Origin: Celeribacter baekdonensis
GTDB lineage: Bacteria; Pseudomonadota; Alphaproteobacteria; Rhodobacterales; Rhodobacteraceae
DNA: 64,000 nucleotides
Direction of reading: 5' to 3'
NCBI RefSeq assembly: GCF_003047105.1
Contig: NZ_CP028475.1
Coordinates: forward strand, 2,976,001-3,040,000
Position numbers and translations under genes: made by a program. The notes beneath the pieces are model-generated. The model made no database searches. It had not been told where the DNA came from and saw only the letters and a list, made by a program, of their open reading frames with translations. Below, piece by piece: positions 25,876 through 34,402 of the stretch (positions are counted from its first letter, which is position 1; each line of letters begins with the position of its first letter).

Positions 25876-27186
25876 ATGAATACGACATTCCGCACCCTCA
25901 TGGGGGCGTGTGCTCTTGCTGCAGTGTCAGCGGGCGCTTCTGCCGAGACCATCACTGTGGCGACCGTGAACAACGGCGACATGATCCGCATGCAGGGTCT
26001 GATGGATGATTTTTACGCCAAACACCCGGATATTGAGGTCGAATGGGTGACCCTTGAGGAAAACGTGCTGCGTCAGCGCGTGACCCAAGATGTTGCCACC
26101 AAAGGCGGCCAATTCGACGTGATGACCATCGGCACCTATGAGGTTCCGATCTGGGGCGAACGTGGGTGGCTCGTGTCGCTCAATGATCTGCCGGACAGCT
26201 ACGACATCGACGACATTTTGCCCGCGATCCGCGATGGTTTAACGGTGGATGGCAACCTCTACGGTGCGCCGTTTTATGGCGAAAGCTCGATGGTGATGTA
26301 TCGCACCGACCTGATGGAAAAAGCCGGGCTGAGCATGCCGGACGCCCCAACGTGGGATTTCATCAAAGAGGCCGCCGCGGCGATGACCGACAAAGACGGC
26401 GAAGTCTACGGCATCTGTTTGCGCGGCAAAGCGGGCTGGGGCGAAAACATGGCCTTCCTGACCGCCATGTCCAACTCGTTCGGTGCCAAGTGGTTTGATA
26501 TGGATTGGAAACCGCAATTCGACTCGGAAGAGTGGAAAACCACGCTCAACTTCTACCTCGATCTGATGAACAACTACGGCCCTCCGGGCGCATCCGGCAA
26601 TGGGTTTAACGAGAACCTCTCGTTGTTCCAGACCGGCAAATGCGGCATGTGGATCGACGCCACGGTTGCGGCCTCTTTCGTGACCAATCCGAATGACTCG
26701 TCCGTGGCTGACAGCGTCGGCTTTGCCCTTGCACCCGACAACGGGCTTGGCAAACGCGGCAACTGGCTCTGGGCGTGGAACCTCGGCATTCCGGCGGGCA
26801 CCCAAAAAGTCGACGCAGCGAAAGCCTTTGTCGAATGGGCCACCTCGAAAGAGTACACCGCTTTGGTCGCCTCGAAAGAAGGTTGGGCCAACGTTCCTCC
26901 GGGCACACGTCAGTCGCTTTACATGAACGAAGAGTATCAAAAAGTGCCGTTCGCGAAAATGACGCTGGAAAGCATCCTCTCCGCCGATCCGCAAAATCCG
27001 ACTGTGGATGACGTGCCCTATGTCGGTGTGCAATTTGTTGCCATCCCTGAGTTCCAAGGTCTCGGCACTGCCGTGGGTCAACAGTTCTCCGCCGCATTGG
27101 CCGGGCAAATGTCGGCAGATCAAGCACTTGAGAACGCTCAAAAACTCACAGAACGTGAAATGATGAAAGCTGGCTACATCAAGTAA
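25876..27186 (+). CDS. smoE: Sorbitol/mannitol ABC transporter, substrate-binding protein SmoE
   Basis: 436 residues. A Sec signal (about residues 1-23, ending GASA) is followed by a family 1 extracellular solute-binding protein fold with Trp/Asp-rich cleft segments typical of sugar and polyol binders. RBS AGGGAGG lies before the ATG. Gene order (binding protein, two permeases, ATPase, sorbitol dehydrogenase, mannitol dehydrogenase) matches the smoEFGKS-mtlK locus known in Rhodobacter sphaeroides, which takes up and oxidises D-sorbitol, D-mannitol and related polyols. Two alternative hairpins follow the stop. Confidence 0.9.
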   Translation: MNTTFRTLMGACALAAVSAGASAETITVATVNNGDMIRMQGLMDDFYAKHPDIEVEWVTLEENVLRQRVTQDVATKGGQFDVMTIGTYEVPIWGERGWLVSLNDLPDSYDIDDILPAIRDGLTVDGNLYGAPFYGESSMVMYRTDLMEKAGLSMPDAPTWDFIKEAAAAMTDKDGEVYGICLRGKAGWGENMAFLTAMSNSFGAKWFDMDWKPQFDSEEWKTTLNFYLDLMNNYGPPGASGNGFNENLSLFQTGKCGMWIDATVAASFVTNPNDSSVADSVGFALAPDNGLGKRGNWLWAWNLGIPAGTQKVDAAKAFVEWATSKEYTALVASKEGWANVPPGTRQSLYMNEEYQKVPFAKMTLESILSADPQNPTVDDVPYVGVQFVAIPEFQGLGTAVGQQFSAALAGQMSADQALENAQKLTEREMMKAGYIK

Positions 27187-27241
27187 GCCCGCCACGTTTT
27201 ACGCTTCTCCCAGTGGCGGGCCGGTTGACGAAAACCGGCCC
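27187..27241 (+). promoter_or_regulatory. Two mutually exclusive hairpins between smoE and smoF
   Basis: GCCCGCCAC (27187-27195) pairs with GTGGCGGGC (27213-27221), a perfect nine-base stem. GGGCCGGTT (27218-27226) pairs with AACCGGCCC (27233-27241), also perfect, with a six-base loop. They share bases 27218-27221, so both cannot form fully at once. No U-tract follows either. Likely roles are protecting the smoE message from 3' decay or reducing expression of downstream permease genes. Confidence 0.6.
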
Positions 27242-27275
27242 GTCCATATCCCTCACGCAGACACCGAGGCACCCC

Positions 27276-28148
27276 ATGGCCACGAAACATTCTCGCGCCA
27301 GCGCCCGGATTATGATCTCGCCCGCAGTGCTCTTGCTGCTCGGGTGGATGCTGATCCCGCTCTCCATGACGCTCTATTTCTCCTTCCTGCGCTACAACCT
27401 GTTGATGCCGGGGATGGAGGAATTCACCGGGCTGACCAATTACAAATACTTCCTCACCGATCCGGCGTTTTTTGCCGCGCTGACCAATACGATCCTTTTG
27501 GTGTGCGGCGTGCTTTTGGTGACGGTGATTGGCGGCGTGCTTTTGGCGCTCTTGCTCGATCAGCCATTTTTTGGCCAAGGCATTGTGCGCATTCTGGTCA
27601 TCGCGCCGTTTTTCGTGATGCCGACCGTTTCCGCCTTGGTGTGGAAAAACATGTTCATGAACCCGGTGAATGGGCTGTTCGCGCATCTGTTCAAATTCTT
27701 CGGGCTTGAGCCGTTTGATTTCCTCGCCCAGGCGCCCTTGGCGTCGATCATTGGTATTGTGTCTTGGCAATGGTTGCCTTTCGCGACGCTCATCCTGTTG
27801 ACCGCGTTTCAGTCGCTTGACCAAGAGCAACTGGAAGCCTCAGAAATGGACGGCGCGCCCTGGATCAAACGGTTTTGGTTCATCATGCTGCCGCATCTGT
27901 CGCGCGCGATCACCGTGGTGATCCTGATCCAAACCATCTTTTTGCTCTCGGTTTTCGCAGAAATCCTTGTGACCACCAACGGCGGTCCGGGCACAGCGTC
28001 AACCAACCTCACCTACCTCATCTATATGCAATCTCTGTTGCAATTCGATGTGGGCGGAGGCTCCGCCGGTGGCGTCGTTGCCATCATTCTCGCCAATATT
28101 GTTGCGATCTTCCTGATGCGGATGATCGGCAAAAACCTCGACGCGTAA
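27276..28148 (+). CDS. smoF: Polyol ABC transporter permease SmoF
   Basis: 290 residues, MalF/UgpA-type permease with about six helices. The coupling loop is EASEMDGAPWIKRFWFIMLP. The ATG at 27276 is chosen because CGAGG lies eight bases upstream; a longer in-frame start adds 21 residues encoded inside the intergenic hairpins. Partner of SmoG in the polyol importer. Confidence 0.9.
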   Translation: MATKHSRASARIMISPAVLLLLGWMLIPLSMTLYFSFLRYNLLMPGMEEFTGLTNYKYFLTDPAFFAALTNTILLVCGVLLVTVIGGVLLALLLDQPFFGQGIVRILVIAPFFVMPTVSALVWKNMFMNPVNGLFAHLFKFFGLEPFDFLAQAPLASIIGIVSWQWLPFATLILLTAFQSLDQEQLEASEMDGAPWIKRFWFIMLPHLSRAITVVILIQTIFLLSVFAEILVTTNGGPGTASTNLTYLIYMQSLLQFDVGGGSAGGVVAIILANIVAIFLMRMIGKNLDA

Positions 28149-28158
28149 GGAGGCGATC

Positions 28159-28989
28159 ATGGCACGTTCCGTTTCGACCAACCGCAAACTCGTCACCACA
28201 TTCTTCGCCTGGGCTGTCGGTCTCGCGATCTTCTTTCCGATCCTCTGGACGATCCTGACCTCGTTCAAAACCGAGGCACAGGCCATCTCCGATCCACCGA
28301 TTTTCTTCAATTTTCACTGGACCTTGGAGAATTACGTCACCGTGCAAGAGCGCTCAAACTACTTCCGCCACTTCTGGAATTCGGTGGTCTTGTCCGGCGG
28401 TTCAACGTTGTTGGGGCTGATCATCGCCATCCCCGCCGCATGGTCCATGGCATTCGTGCCCTCACGCCGGACCAAAGATATTTTGATGTGGATGCTCTCC
28501 ACCAAAATGTTGCCGCCAGTGGGGGTTTTGGTGCCAATGTACCTGATCTTCCGCAACCTCGGCCTGTTGGACACGCAAATTGGTTTGGTCATTGTTTTGA
28601 CCCTGATCAACCTGCCGATCATCGTCTGGATGCTCTACACTTACTTCAAGGAAATCCCCGGCGAGATCTTGGAAGCCGCACGGATGGACGGGGCGACATT
28701 GCGTTCGGAAATCCTGTACGTGCTGACGCCCATGGCGATCCCGGGCATCGCCTCGACGGTGCTTTTGAACATCATCTTGGCGTGGAACGAGGCGTTTTGG
28801 ACGCTCAATCTGACGGCTGCCAAAGCCGCGCCGCTGACCGCGTTCATCGCCAGCTATTCAAGCCCTGAAGGCCTGTTTTACGCCAAACTTTCGGCGGCCT
28901 CGACAATGGCGATTGCACCGATCCTGATCATGGGCTGGTTCAGCCAAAAACAACTCGTTCGCGGCCTGACCTTTGGCGCTGTGAAGTAA
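28159..28989 (+). CDS. smoG: Polyol ABC transporter permease SmoG
   Basis: 276 residues, MalG/UgpE-type permease. The coupling loop is EAARMDGATLRSEILYVLTP, and the N-terminal half has the usual LTSFKTEAQAI segment after helix 1. The start has AAGGAGG upstream and lies ten bases after smoF. It completes the membrane channel of the sorbitol/mannitol importer. Confidence 0.9.
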   Translation: MARSVSTNRKLVTTFFAWAVGLAIFFPILWTILTSFKTEAQAISDPPIFFNFHWTLENYVTVQERSNYFRHFWNSVVLSGGSTLLGLIIAIPAAWSMAFVPSRRTKDILMWMLSTKMLPPVGVLVPMYLIFRNLGLLDTQIGLVIVLTLINLPIIVWMLYTYFKEIPGEILEAARMDGATLRSEILYVLTPMAIPGIASTVLLNIILAWNEAFWTLNLTAAKAAPLTAFIASYSSPEGLFYAKLSAASTMAIAPILIMGWFSQKQLVRGLTFGAVK

Positions 28990-29013
28990 AATATCGACAG
29001 AAGGAGCGGCCAA

Positions 29014-30018
29014 ATGGGACGCATTACACTTGATAAAGTCAGCAAGGCTTTTGGCGATGTCGAAGTCATCCCGCCACTGGATCTGACGATTGAAGACGGC
29101 GAATTCGTGGTCTTTGTCGGGCCCTCAGGCTGTGGCAAATCCACGCTCTTGCGCCTGATTGCCGGGCTTGAGGATGTCTCTGGCGGCGAGATCCGCATCA
29201 ACGGTCAGGACGCCACCCAAACGCCTCCGGCCAAACGCGGTCTGGCGATGGTGTTTCAAAGCTATGCGCTTTACCCACATATGTCGGTGCGCAAAAACAT
29301 CGCCTTTCCGATGCGCATGGCCGGGATGCCCAAAGACGAACAGGACAGCCGGATTGAAGCGGCTGCCAAGGCGCTCAACCTCACCGATTATCTCGACCGA
29401 CGTCCGGGGCAATTGTCCGGTGGTCAACGGCAACGGGTTGCGATTGGTCGCGCCATCGTGCGCGAACCGGATGCGTTTTTGTTTGACGAACCGCTGTCCA
29501 ATCTGGACGCAGCCCTTCGGGTCGGGATGCGGTTGGAAATCTCTGAACTGCACAAACGCCTGACCACAACCATGGTCTACGTCACTCACGACCAAGTCGA
29601 AGCGATGACCATGGCCGATAAAATCGTTGTGCTGCAAGCGGGGCGGATCGAACAGGTCGGCTCGCCGATGGAGCTATACCGCACACCGCGCAACGTCTTT
29701 GTTGCGGGCTTTATTGGCTCGCCGAAGATGAACCTTTTGACCGGCCCTGAGGCGGAAAAGCACCGCGCCACCACCATCGGCATTCGCCCGGAACATATCG
29801 CGATCTCACCGGATGCGGGCGCATGGAAAGGCACCGTTGGCGTGTCGGAACACTTGGGGTCGGATACGTTTTTCCATGTCACGGTTGAGGGGTTCCATGA
29901 TCCTCTGACCGTGCGAGCCTCGGGCGAAGTGGCGCTCTATTATGGCGACACGATCTATCTGACGCCGGATCTTGCGCACCTGCATCGGTTTGACGCAGAG
30001 GGGCTCCGCATCGCATGA
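29014..30018 (+). CDS. smoK: Polyol ABC transporter ATP-binding protein SmoK
   Basis: 334 residues, MalK/UgpC family. Walker [10 protein letters not shown] (about residue 37), signature [15 protein letters not shown], Walker [13 protein letters not shown], switch histidine [10 protein letters not shown], and a C-terminal regulatory/TOBE domain (about residues 235-334). RBS AAGGAG is upstream, and the stop overlaps the sorbitol dehydrogenase start by ATGA. Confidence 0.92.
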   Translation: MGRITLDKVSKAFGDVEVIPPLDLTIEDGEFVVFVGPSGCGKSTLLRLIAGLEDVSGGEIRINGQDATQTPPAKRGLAMVFQSYALYPHMSVRKNIAFPMRMAGMPKDEQDSRIEAAAKALNLTDYLDRRPGQLSGGQRQRVAIGRAIVREPDAFLFDEPLSNLDAALRVGMRLEISELHKRLTTTMVYVTHDQVEAMTMADKIVVLQAGRIEQVGSPMELYRTPRNVFVAGFIGSPKMNLLTGPEAEKHRATTIGIRPEHIAISPDAGAWKGTVGVSEHLGSDTFFHVTVEGFHDPLTVRASGEVALYYGDTIYLTPDLAHLHRFDAEGLRIA

Positions 30019-30788
30019 ACAGGCTTTCAGGAAAAACCGCGCTGATCACTGGCGCGGCGCGTGGTATCGGCTATGACTTCGCCAAAGCCTATGTGGCGGA
30101 GGGCGCGCGGGTCGCCATCGCCGACATCAACATCACCCGCGCGCAGGCCGCGGCAGCGGAGCTGGGAGAGGACGCGATCGCCATCGAGATGGACGTGGCC
30201 TCGCAAGACAGCATTGACGCGGCGGTTGCGCAGGCGGCCAAAGCGCTGGGCGGGATCGACATCCTGATCAACAACGCCGCGCTGTTTTCTGCCGCGCCCT
30301 TGGTCGAAATCACCCGTGACGATTTTCACCGGCTGTTTGACATCAATGTCGGCGGCACGCTGTTCACCATGCAGGCGGTCGCCAAACACATGATCGCGCG
30401 CGGCAAGGGCGGCAAGATCATCAACATGGCGTCGCAAGCCGGACGGCGTGGCGAGGCGCTTGTCGCCACCTATTGCGCCACCAAAGCGGCGGTGATTTCG
30501 CTGACCCAATCGGCGGGGCTGAATCTGATTTCCCATGGCATCAACGTCAACGCCATCGCCCCCGGCGTGGTCGATGGTGAGCATTGGGACGGGGTGGATG
30601 CGTTCTTTGCCAAATATGAGGGCAAACCCTTGGGCCAAAAGAAAAAAGAAGTCGGAGATGCGGTGCCGTATGGCCGGATGGGCCGGGCCTCTGATTTGAC
30701 CGGAATGGCCATTTTCCTTGCCTCAGATGAGGCCGATTACATTGTCGCCCAGACGTATAACGTCGATGGCGGCCAGTGGATGAGCTGA
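30015..30788 (+). CDS. smoS: Sorbitol dehydrogenase (SDR family), SmoS
   Basis: 257 residues. Classical short-chain dehydrogenase: NAD-binding TGAARGIG (residues 12-19), NNAA, catalytic Ser in [10 protein letters not shown], and Tyr/Lys in YCATKAA. The sequence resembles the crystallised Rhodobacter sphaeroides sorbitol dehydrogenase, with GQWMS at the C-terminus. It oxidises D-sorbitol to D-fructose (also galactitol and L-iditol in the known enzyme) with NAD+. Cytosolic and translationally coupled to the transporter ATPase. Confidence 0.92.
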   Translation: MNRLSGKTALITGAARGIGYDFAKAYVAEGARVAIADINITRAQAAAAELGEDAIAIEMDVASQDSIDAAVAQAAKALGGIDILINNAALFSAAPLVEITRDDFHRLFDINVGGTLFTMQAVAKHMIARGKGGKIINMASQAGRRGEALVATYCATKAAVISLTQSAGLNLISHGINVNAIAPGVVDGEHWDGVDAFFAKYEGKPLGQKKKEVGDAVPYGRMGRASDLTGMAIFLASDEADYIVAQTYNVDGGQWMS

Positions 30789-30795
30789 GGTCAAG

Positions 30796-32265
30796 ATGAA
30801 GACACTTTCAAACGCAACGCTTGCCTCTTTGCCAGATGGGATCACGGTTCCGACCTATGATCGTGCGCGCCTGTCGGCAGGGATTGTTCACATCGGTCTG
30901 GGCAATTTTCACCGCGCACATCAGTCGTGGTATCTGCATCGTTTGATGCAACAGGGCTTGGCGCATTCTTGGGCTATCATTGGCGCGGGGGTACGGCCCT
31001 ATGACGAAGAGATGCGGCGTAAATTGGCGGCGCAGGATTACTTGAGCACGCTGATCGAACTCGACCCGAACGGGTCGTCGGCTGAGGTGGTCGGTGCCAT
31101 GATCGACTATGTGCCGATCGAGGAAGGCAACAGACCCCTGATCGAACGGATGGCCCAGTCGGACATTCGCATTGTGGCGCTGACGGTCACAGAGGGCGGG
31201 TATTTCATTGACCCTGCGACCAAAGGCTTTGACGCCAGCCATCCCGACATCCTCCATGACGCGGCCAATCCCCGGCAACCGCGCACGGCCTTTGGGGCGA
31301 TGGTCGCCGCTTTAAAACTGCGCCGGGATCGCGGCATTGGCCCGTTCACCGGGCAATCCTGTGACAACCTGCAAGGCAATGGGCATGTGCTGCGGCAAAC
31401 GGTGGTCTCATTGGCGCGCCTGTCTGACCCGGAGCTTGCGGATTGGATCAACACGCATTGCACCTTTCCGAATGCCATGGTCGATTGCATCGTGCCCGCG
31501 ACGGGACCAAAGGAAATCGCGCTGGCTGAGGGGTTTGGCATTGAGGATGCCGCGCCGGTCAGCCACGAGAATTTCCGCCAATGGGTGATCGAAGATGAGT
31601 TTTGCGCCGGACGCCCGGATTGGGACCGCGCGGGCGCGACGTTTTCCGAGGATGTTCATGCCTATGAGACGATGAAAATCCGCATTCTCAATGGCGGTCA
31701 TCAGGTGATTTCCGACCCTGGAGAATTGCTGTCTGTCGAGACGATTTCCGGCTGTATGGAGCACCCGCTGATTTCCGCGCTGTTTGAAAAAGTTGAGCGC
31801 GAGGAGATCATGCCGCATGTCCATGCCGTGCCGGAATTCACGCCCGAGGCCTATGTCGATCTGATCAAGGCGCGGTTTTCCAACCCGAAAATCATCGACA
31901 CCACCCGTCGCGTGGCCTTTGATGGCTCTTCTCGGCATCCGGGCTTTATCGTGCCCTCGATCCGCGATGGTTTGGCCAAGGGCACGCCGGTCAATGGTCT
32001 TGCGCTGGTTTCCGCGCTCTGGGCGCGCTATTGTTTTGGCACCCGTGAAGACGGGTCGGAAATTGCGCCCAATGATCCGTTCTGGGCCGATCTTACTTTG
32101 AAGGCGGCTCAGGCGAAATCTGACCCGAGGGTCTGGTTGTCGATGCGCCATATCTATGGCGATTTGAGCGAGGCCCCGCGGTTTGCCGAGGCCTTCGTCC
32201 ATTGGCTGACGCTGATTTATCGCGACGGCACTGAGGCCGCGATCTCCGCCTATCTGGCAGGGTGA
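30796..32265 (+). CDS. mtlK: Mannitol 2-dehydrogenase (long-chain polyol dehydrogenase), MtlK
   Basis: 489 residues, the normal length. N-terminal NAD-binding domain with VHIGLGNFHRAHQ, and the polyol dehydrogenase signature K-x5-N-x2-H in MKIRILNGGHQVI. It oxidises D-mannitol (and D-arabinitol in relatives) to D-fructose (D-xylulose). Last gene of the polyol operon. Its 3' end overlaps the convergent znuB gene by 16 bases, leaving no room for a terminator outside coding sequence. No fructokinase gene follows, so fructose must be phosphorylated by an enzyme encoded elsewhere. Confidence 0.92.
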   Translation: MKTLSNATLASLPDGITVPTYDRARLSAGIVHIGLGNFHRAHQSWYLHRLMQQGLAHSWAIIGAGVRPYDEEMRRKLAAQDYLSTLIELDPNGSSAEVVGAMIDYVPIEEGNRPLIERMAQSDIRIVALTVTEGGYFIDPATKGFDASHPDILHDAANPRQPRTAFGAMVAALKLRRDRGIGPFTGQSCDNLQGNGHVLRQTVVSLARLSDPELADWINTHCTFPNAMVDCIVPATGPKEIALAEGFGIEDAAPVSHENFRQWVIEDEFCAGRPDWDRAGATFSEDVHAYETMKIRILNGGHQVISDPGELLSVETISGCMEHPLISALFEKVEREEIMPHVHAVPEFTPEAYVDLIKARFSNPKIIDTTRRVAFDGSSRHPGFIVPSIRDGLAKGTPVNGLALVSALWARYCFGTREDGSEIAPNDPFWADLTLKAAQAKSDPRVWLSMRHIYGDLSEAPRFAEAFVHWLTLIYRDGTEAAISAYLAG

Positions 32266-33056
32266 GCGCGCAACACGCGCACCAGATTTGCCAAGGTAAA
32301 CAACAGGGCCGCCACGCAAACGATGGTTGGCCCTGTTGGCGTATCAAAGGCAAAGGCACCTTCGATCCCGCCAAAAATCGCGATGCCACCGATCACCATG
32401 GCAATCACCGCCATGCGTTCGGGTGTGCGCGCAAAAGGGCGGGCGGCGGCGGCGGGGATCAACAACATGGCCGCAATCAACAGGGTGCCAACCACTTTAA
32501 TCGCCACCGCGACCACAAGAGCAAGCGCCAGTGACAGGATCAATTGTTCGCGTTTGGGGGAGATGCCAGAGGCCATTGCCAAATCCGGGTTCAGCGTCGC
32601 GGTCAAAAGCGCTGACCAGCGCCAATACAAAAGCCCGCTGACCAAGGCGGCCCCGACCCAGATCACCGCCAAATCGCTCCGCCCTACGGCCAAAATATCG
32701 CCGAACAGATAGGCCATCAAATCGACCCGCACGCCATGGACAAAGGACACGGCGACAAGGCCAAAGGCCAAGGAACTATGCGCCATCACGCCCAAGAGCG
32801 TATCCATGGCAAAGCCGCGGCCATTCAGGCTTGAGACCGCCAAGGCCATGATCAGCGCCACAACCAAAACACCGGCGAAAATTGACACGTTGAACGCCAG
32901 CGCCAAGGCGACGCCGAGAATGGCGGCGTGGGCCGTGGCGTCGCCAAAATAGGCCATCCGCCGCCAGACCACGAAACAGCCCAAAGGGGCCGCTGCAATC
33001 ACAAGGCCAAGGCCCGCAAGGATGGCACGGACCATAAAATCGTCGAGAAGGCTCAT
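32250..33056 (-). CDS. znuB: Zinc ABC transporter permease ZnuB
   Basis: 268 residues with about eight helices, ABC-3 family of metal importers. The N-terminal LLDDFMVRAILAGLGLVIAA and GDATAHAAILGVAL segments are typical of ZnuB. It follows znuC with an ATGA overlap, in the order zur-znuC-znuB on the minus strand. It moves Zn2+ delivered by ZnuA across the inner membrane. Confidence 0.93.
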   Translation of the reverse strand: MSLLDDFMVRAILAGLGLVIAAAPLGCFVVWRRMAYFGDATAHAAILGVALALAFNVSIFAGVLVVALIMALAVSSLNGRGFAMDTLLGVMAHSSLAFGLVAVSFVHGVRVDLMAYLFGDILAVGRSDLAVIWVGAALVSGLLYWRWSALLTATLNPDLAMASGISPKREQLILSLALALVVAVAIKVVGTLLIAAMLLIPAAAARPFARTPERMAVIAMVIGGIAIFGGIEGAFAFDTPTGPTIVCVAALLFTLANLVRVLRAHPAR

Positions 33057-33817
33057 GCGCTTTGGTCCTCATGTTGAGGCGCGTGGGCCTTGTGGTCATG
33101 ATCACAGGTATCATGGCTATGGCTGTGTTCATGGCGGTAAAGCGCCAGCGCCCCATGAGTTCCGGTGCCGAACAGCGCGTGGTATTCCGGGGCAGAGGCC
33201 ACATGTTCGGGGGTACCGTGGCAACACACATGGCCATTGAGGCAAATCACCCGATCCGAGGCCGCCATGACGACATGCAATTCGTGGCTGACCATCAAAA
33301 TGGCACAGCCCTTGTCGCGGCGCACCGTTTCGATCTGGGTGTAAAAATCCGCCGATCCGGGTTGATCAAGGCCCTGGGTGGCCTCATCCAAGATCAATAA
33401 ATCAGGTTTTGAAAGGAGCGCGCGGGCCAGCATAACGCGCTGAAATTGCCCACCGGAAAGATCCGTCATTTGGTGATGACAGAGATGTCCTGCGCCCGCA
33501 TCGTGAAGTGCCGCGTGGGCATCATCATCGCTGACACGTTTGGGCAGCGACAAAAAACGGCGCACCGTAAGGGGCAGGGTGGGATCAATATGCAGCTTTT
33601 GCGGCACATAGCCTATTTTCAGCCCTTTTTTGCGCAAAACCGTACCGTCGGAGGGCTTTATCGCGCCAATGATGGTTCGCAAGAGCGTCGATTTTCCCGA
33701 CCCATTCGGCCCGACGACAGTGACAATCTCGCCGGGCTCCAATGCCAACGACACATCTTCCAACACTGCCCGCCCGCCAAGGCGCACATTGACATTTGCA
33801 AGGGTGATCAGGCTCAT
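33053..33817 (-). CDS. znuC: Zinc ABC transporter ATP-binding protein ZnuC
   Basis: 254 residues. Walker A GPNGSGKST (about residue 36), signature LSGGQFQRVMLARAL, Walker B LLILDEA, and switch histidine VSHELH. The C-terminal 35 residues are His-rich (HEHSHSHDT, DHDHKAHAPQH), a common metal-sensing or buffering tail in ZnuC. Overlaps zur upstream and znuB downstream by ATGA. Confidence 0.93.
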   Translation of the reverse strand: MSLITLANVNVRLGGRAVLEDVSLALEPGEIVTVVGPNGSGKSTLLRTIIGAIKPSDGTVLRKKGLKIGYVPQKLHIDPTLPLTVRRFLSLPKRVSDDDAHAALHDAGAGHLCHHQMTDLSGGQFQRVMLARALLSKPDLLILDEATQGLDQPGSADFYTQIETVRRDKGCAILMVSHELHVVMAASDRVICLNGHVCCHGTPEHVASAPEYHALFGTGTHGALALYRHEHSHSHDTCDHDHKAHAPQHEDQSA

Positions 33818-34302
33818 TTGTCGGCCTTTTCACGACAGTTTGGACAGATGCCTTCAGCCTCCAAAACTGCGCGTTTGATGGTGAAGCCGGTGGTCTCTGC
33901 AATCTGGCTGAGCAGGCTGTGGGACGGGTCGGTTTCCGCCTCCGCCACGGCATGGCATGTGGTGCATATGAGGAACGCGGGCGTGTGCAATTCATTGGGG
34001 TGGGCGCAGGCGATAAAGGCATTCAGGCGCTCGATTTTATGCGCCAAGCCATGTTTGGTCAAAAAATCCAACGCGCGGTAGGCCACCGGCGGTTGCGCGC
34101 CAAACCCCTCTTCGGAGAGCCGTGCCAACACGTCATAGGCACCAAGCGCGCGATGTTCTTCGAGCAAGATGCCAAGAGCGCGTTTGCGCACAGGCGTCAG
34201 TTGCAATCCGGCGTCGCGACACATCCTGTCGGCGGCGGTGATGGCGTCACTGATGCAATGGCTGTGATCGTGTTTGGCAAATCCAACGGTGTTCGGGTCC
34301 AT
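33814..34302 (-). CDS. zur: Zinc uptake regulator Zur (Fur family)
   Basis: 162 residues. Fur-fold repressor with an N-terminal winged helix and a dimerisation domain. The structural zinc site is made by two CxxC motifs (CTTCHAV and GICPNCREK); regulatory-site histidines lie in the ACAHPNELH segment. First gene of zur-znuCB and divergent from znuA, with two ATGTTAT-N-CAT-type palindromes between them. When zinc is plentiful it should repress both transcripts. Confidence 0.93.
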   Translation of the reverse strand: MDPNTVGFAKHDHSHCISDAITAADRMCRDAGLQLTPVRKRALGILLEEHRALGAYDVLARLSEEGFGAQPPVAYRALDFLTKHGLAHKIERLNAFIACAHPNELHTPAFLICTTCHAVAEAETDPSHSLLSQIAETTGFTIKRAVLEAEGICPNCREKADK

Positions 34303-34342
34303 GGCGCGGTCTTTTCTGTGAATCTGGCTGTGAGGGCTTGAT

Positions 34343-34354
34343 ATGTTATAGCAT
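34343..34354. promoter_or_regulatory. Zur box 1 in the zur-znuA divergent promoter
   Basis: ATGTTATAGCAT, an imperfect palindrome close to the GTTATA-rich Zur motif of alphaproteobacteria. It lies 41 bases upstream of zur and in the opposite orientation to box 2. Confidence 0.6.
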
Positions 34355-34374
34355 GCGCTTTATCAAGACGCTTG

Positions 34375-34386
34375 ATGTAATAACAT
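34375..34386. promoter_or_regulatory. Zur box 2 in the zur-znuA divergent promoter
   Basis: ATGTAATAACAT reads ATGTTATTACAT on the other strand, matching box 1 at ten of twelve positions. Box starts are 32 bases apart, about three helical turns, which suits two Zur dimers on one DNA face. It lies 16 bases before znuA. Confidence 0.6.
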
Positions 34387-34402
34387 AACGCTTGAGGCTA
34401 TC

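Noticed and set aside
24794..32265. General maltose/glycerol-phosphate transporter
   Set aside because: The ATPase and permeases alone would allow it, but the attached sorbitol and mannitol dehydrogenases and the smo-like gene order make a polyol system far more likely.
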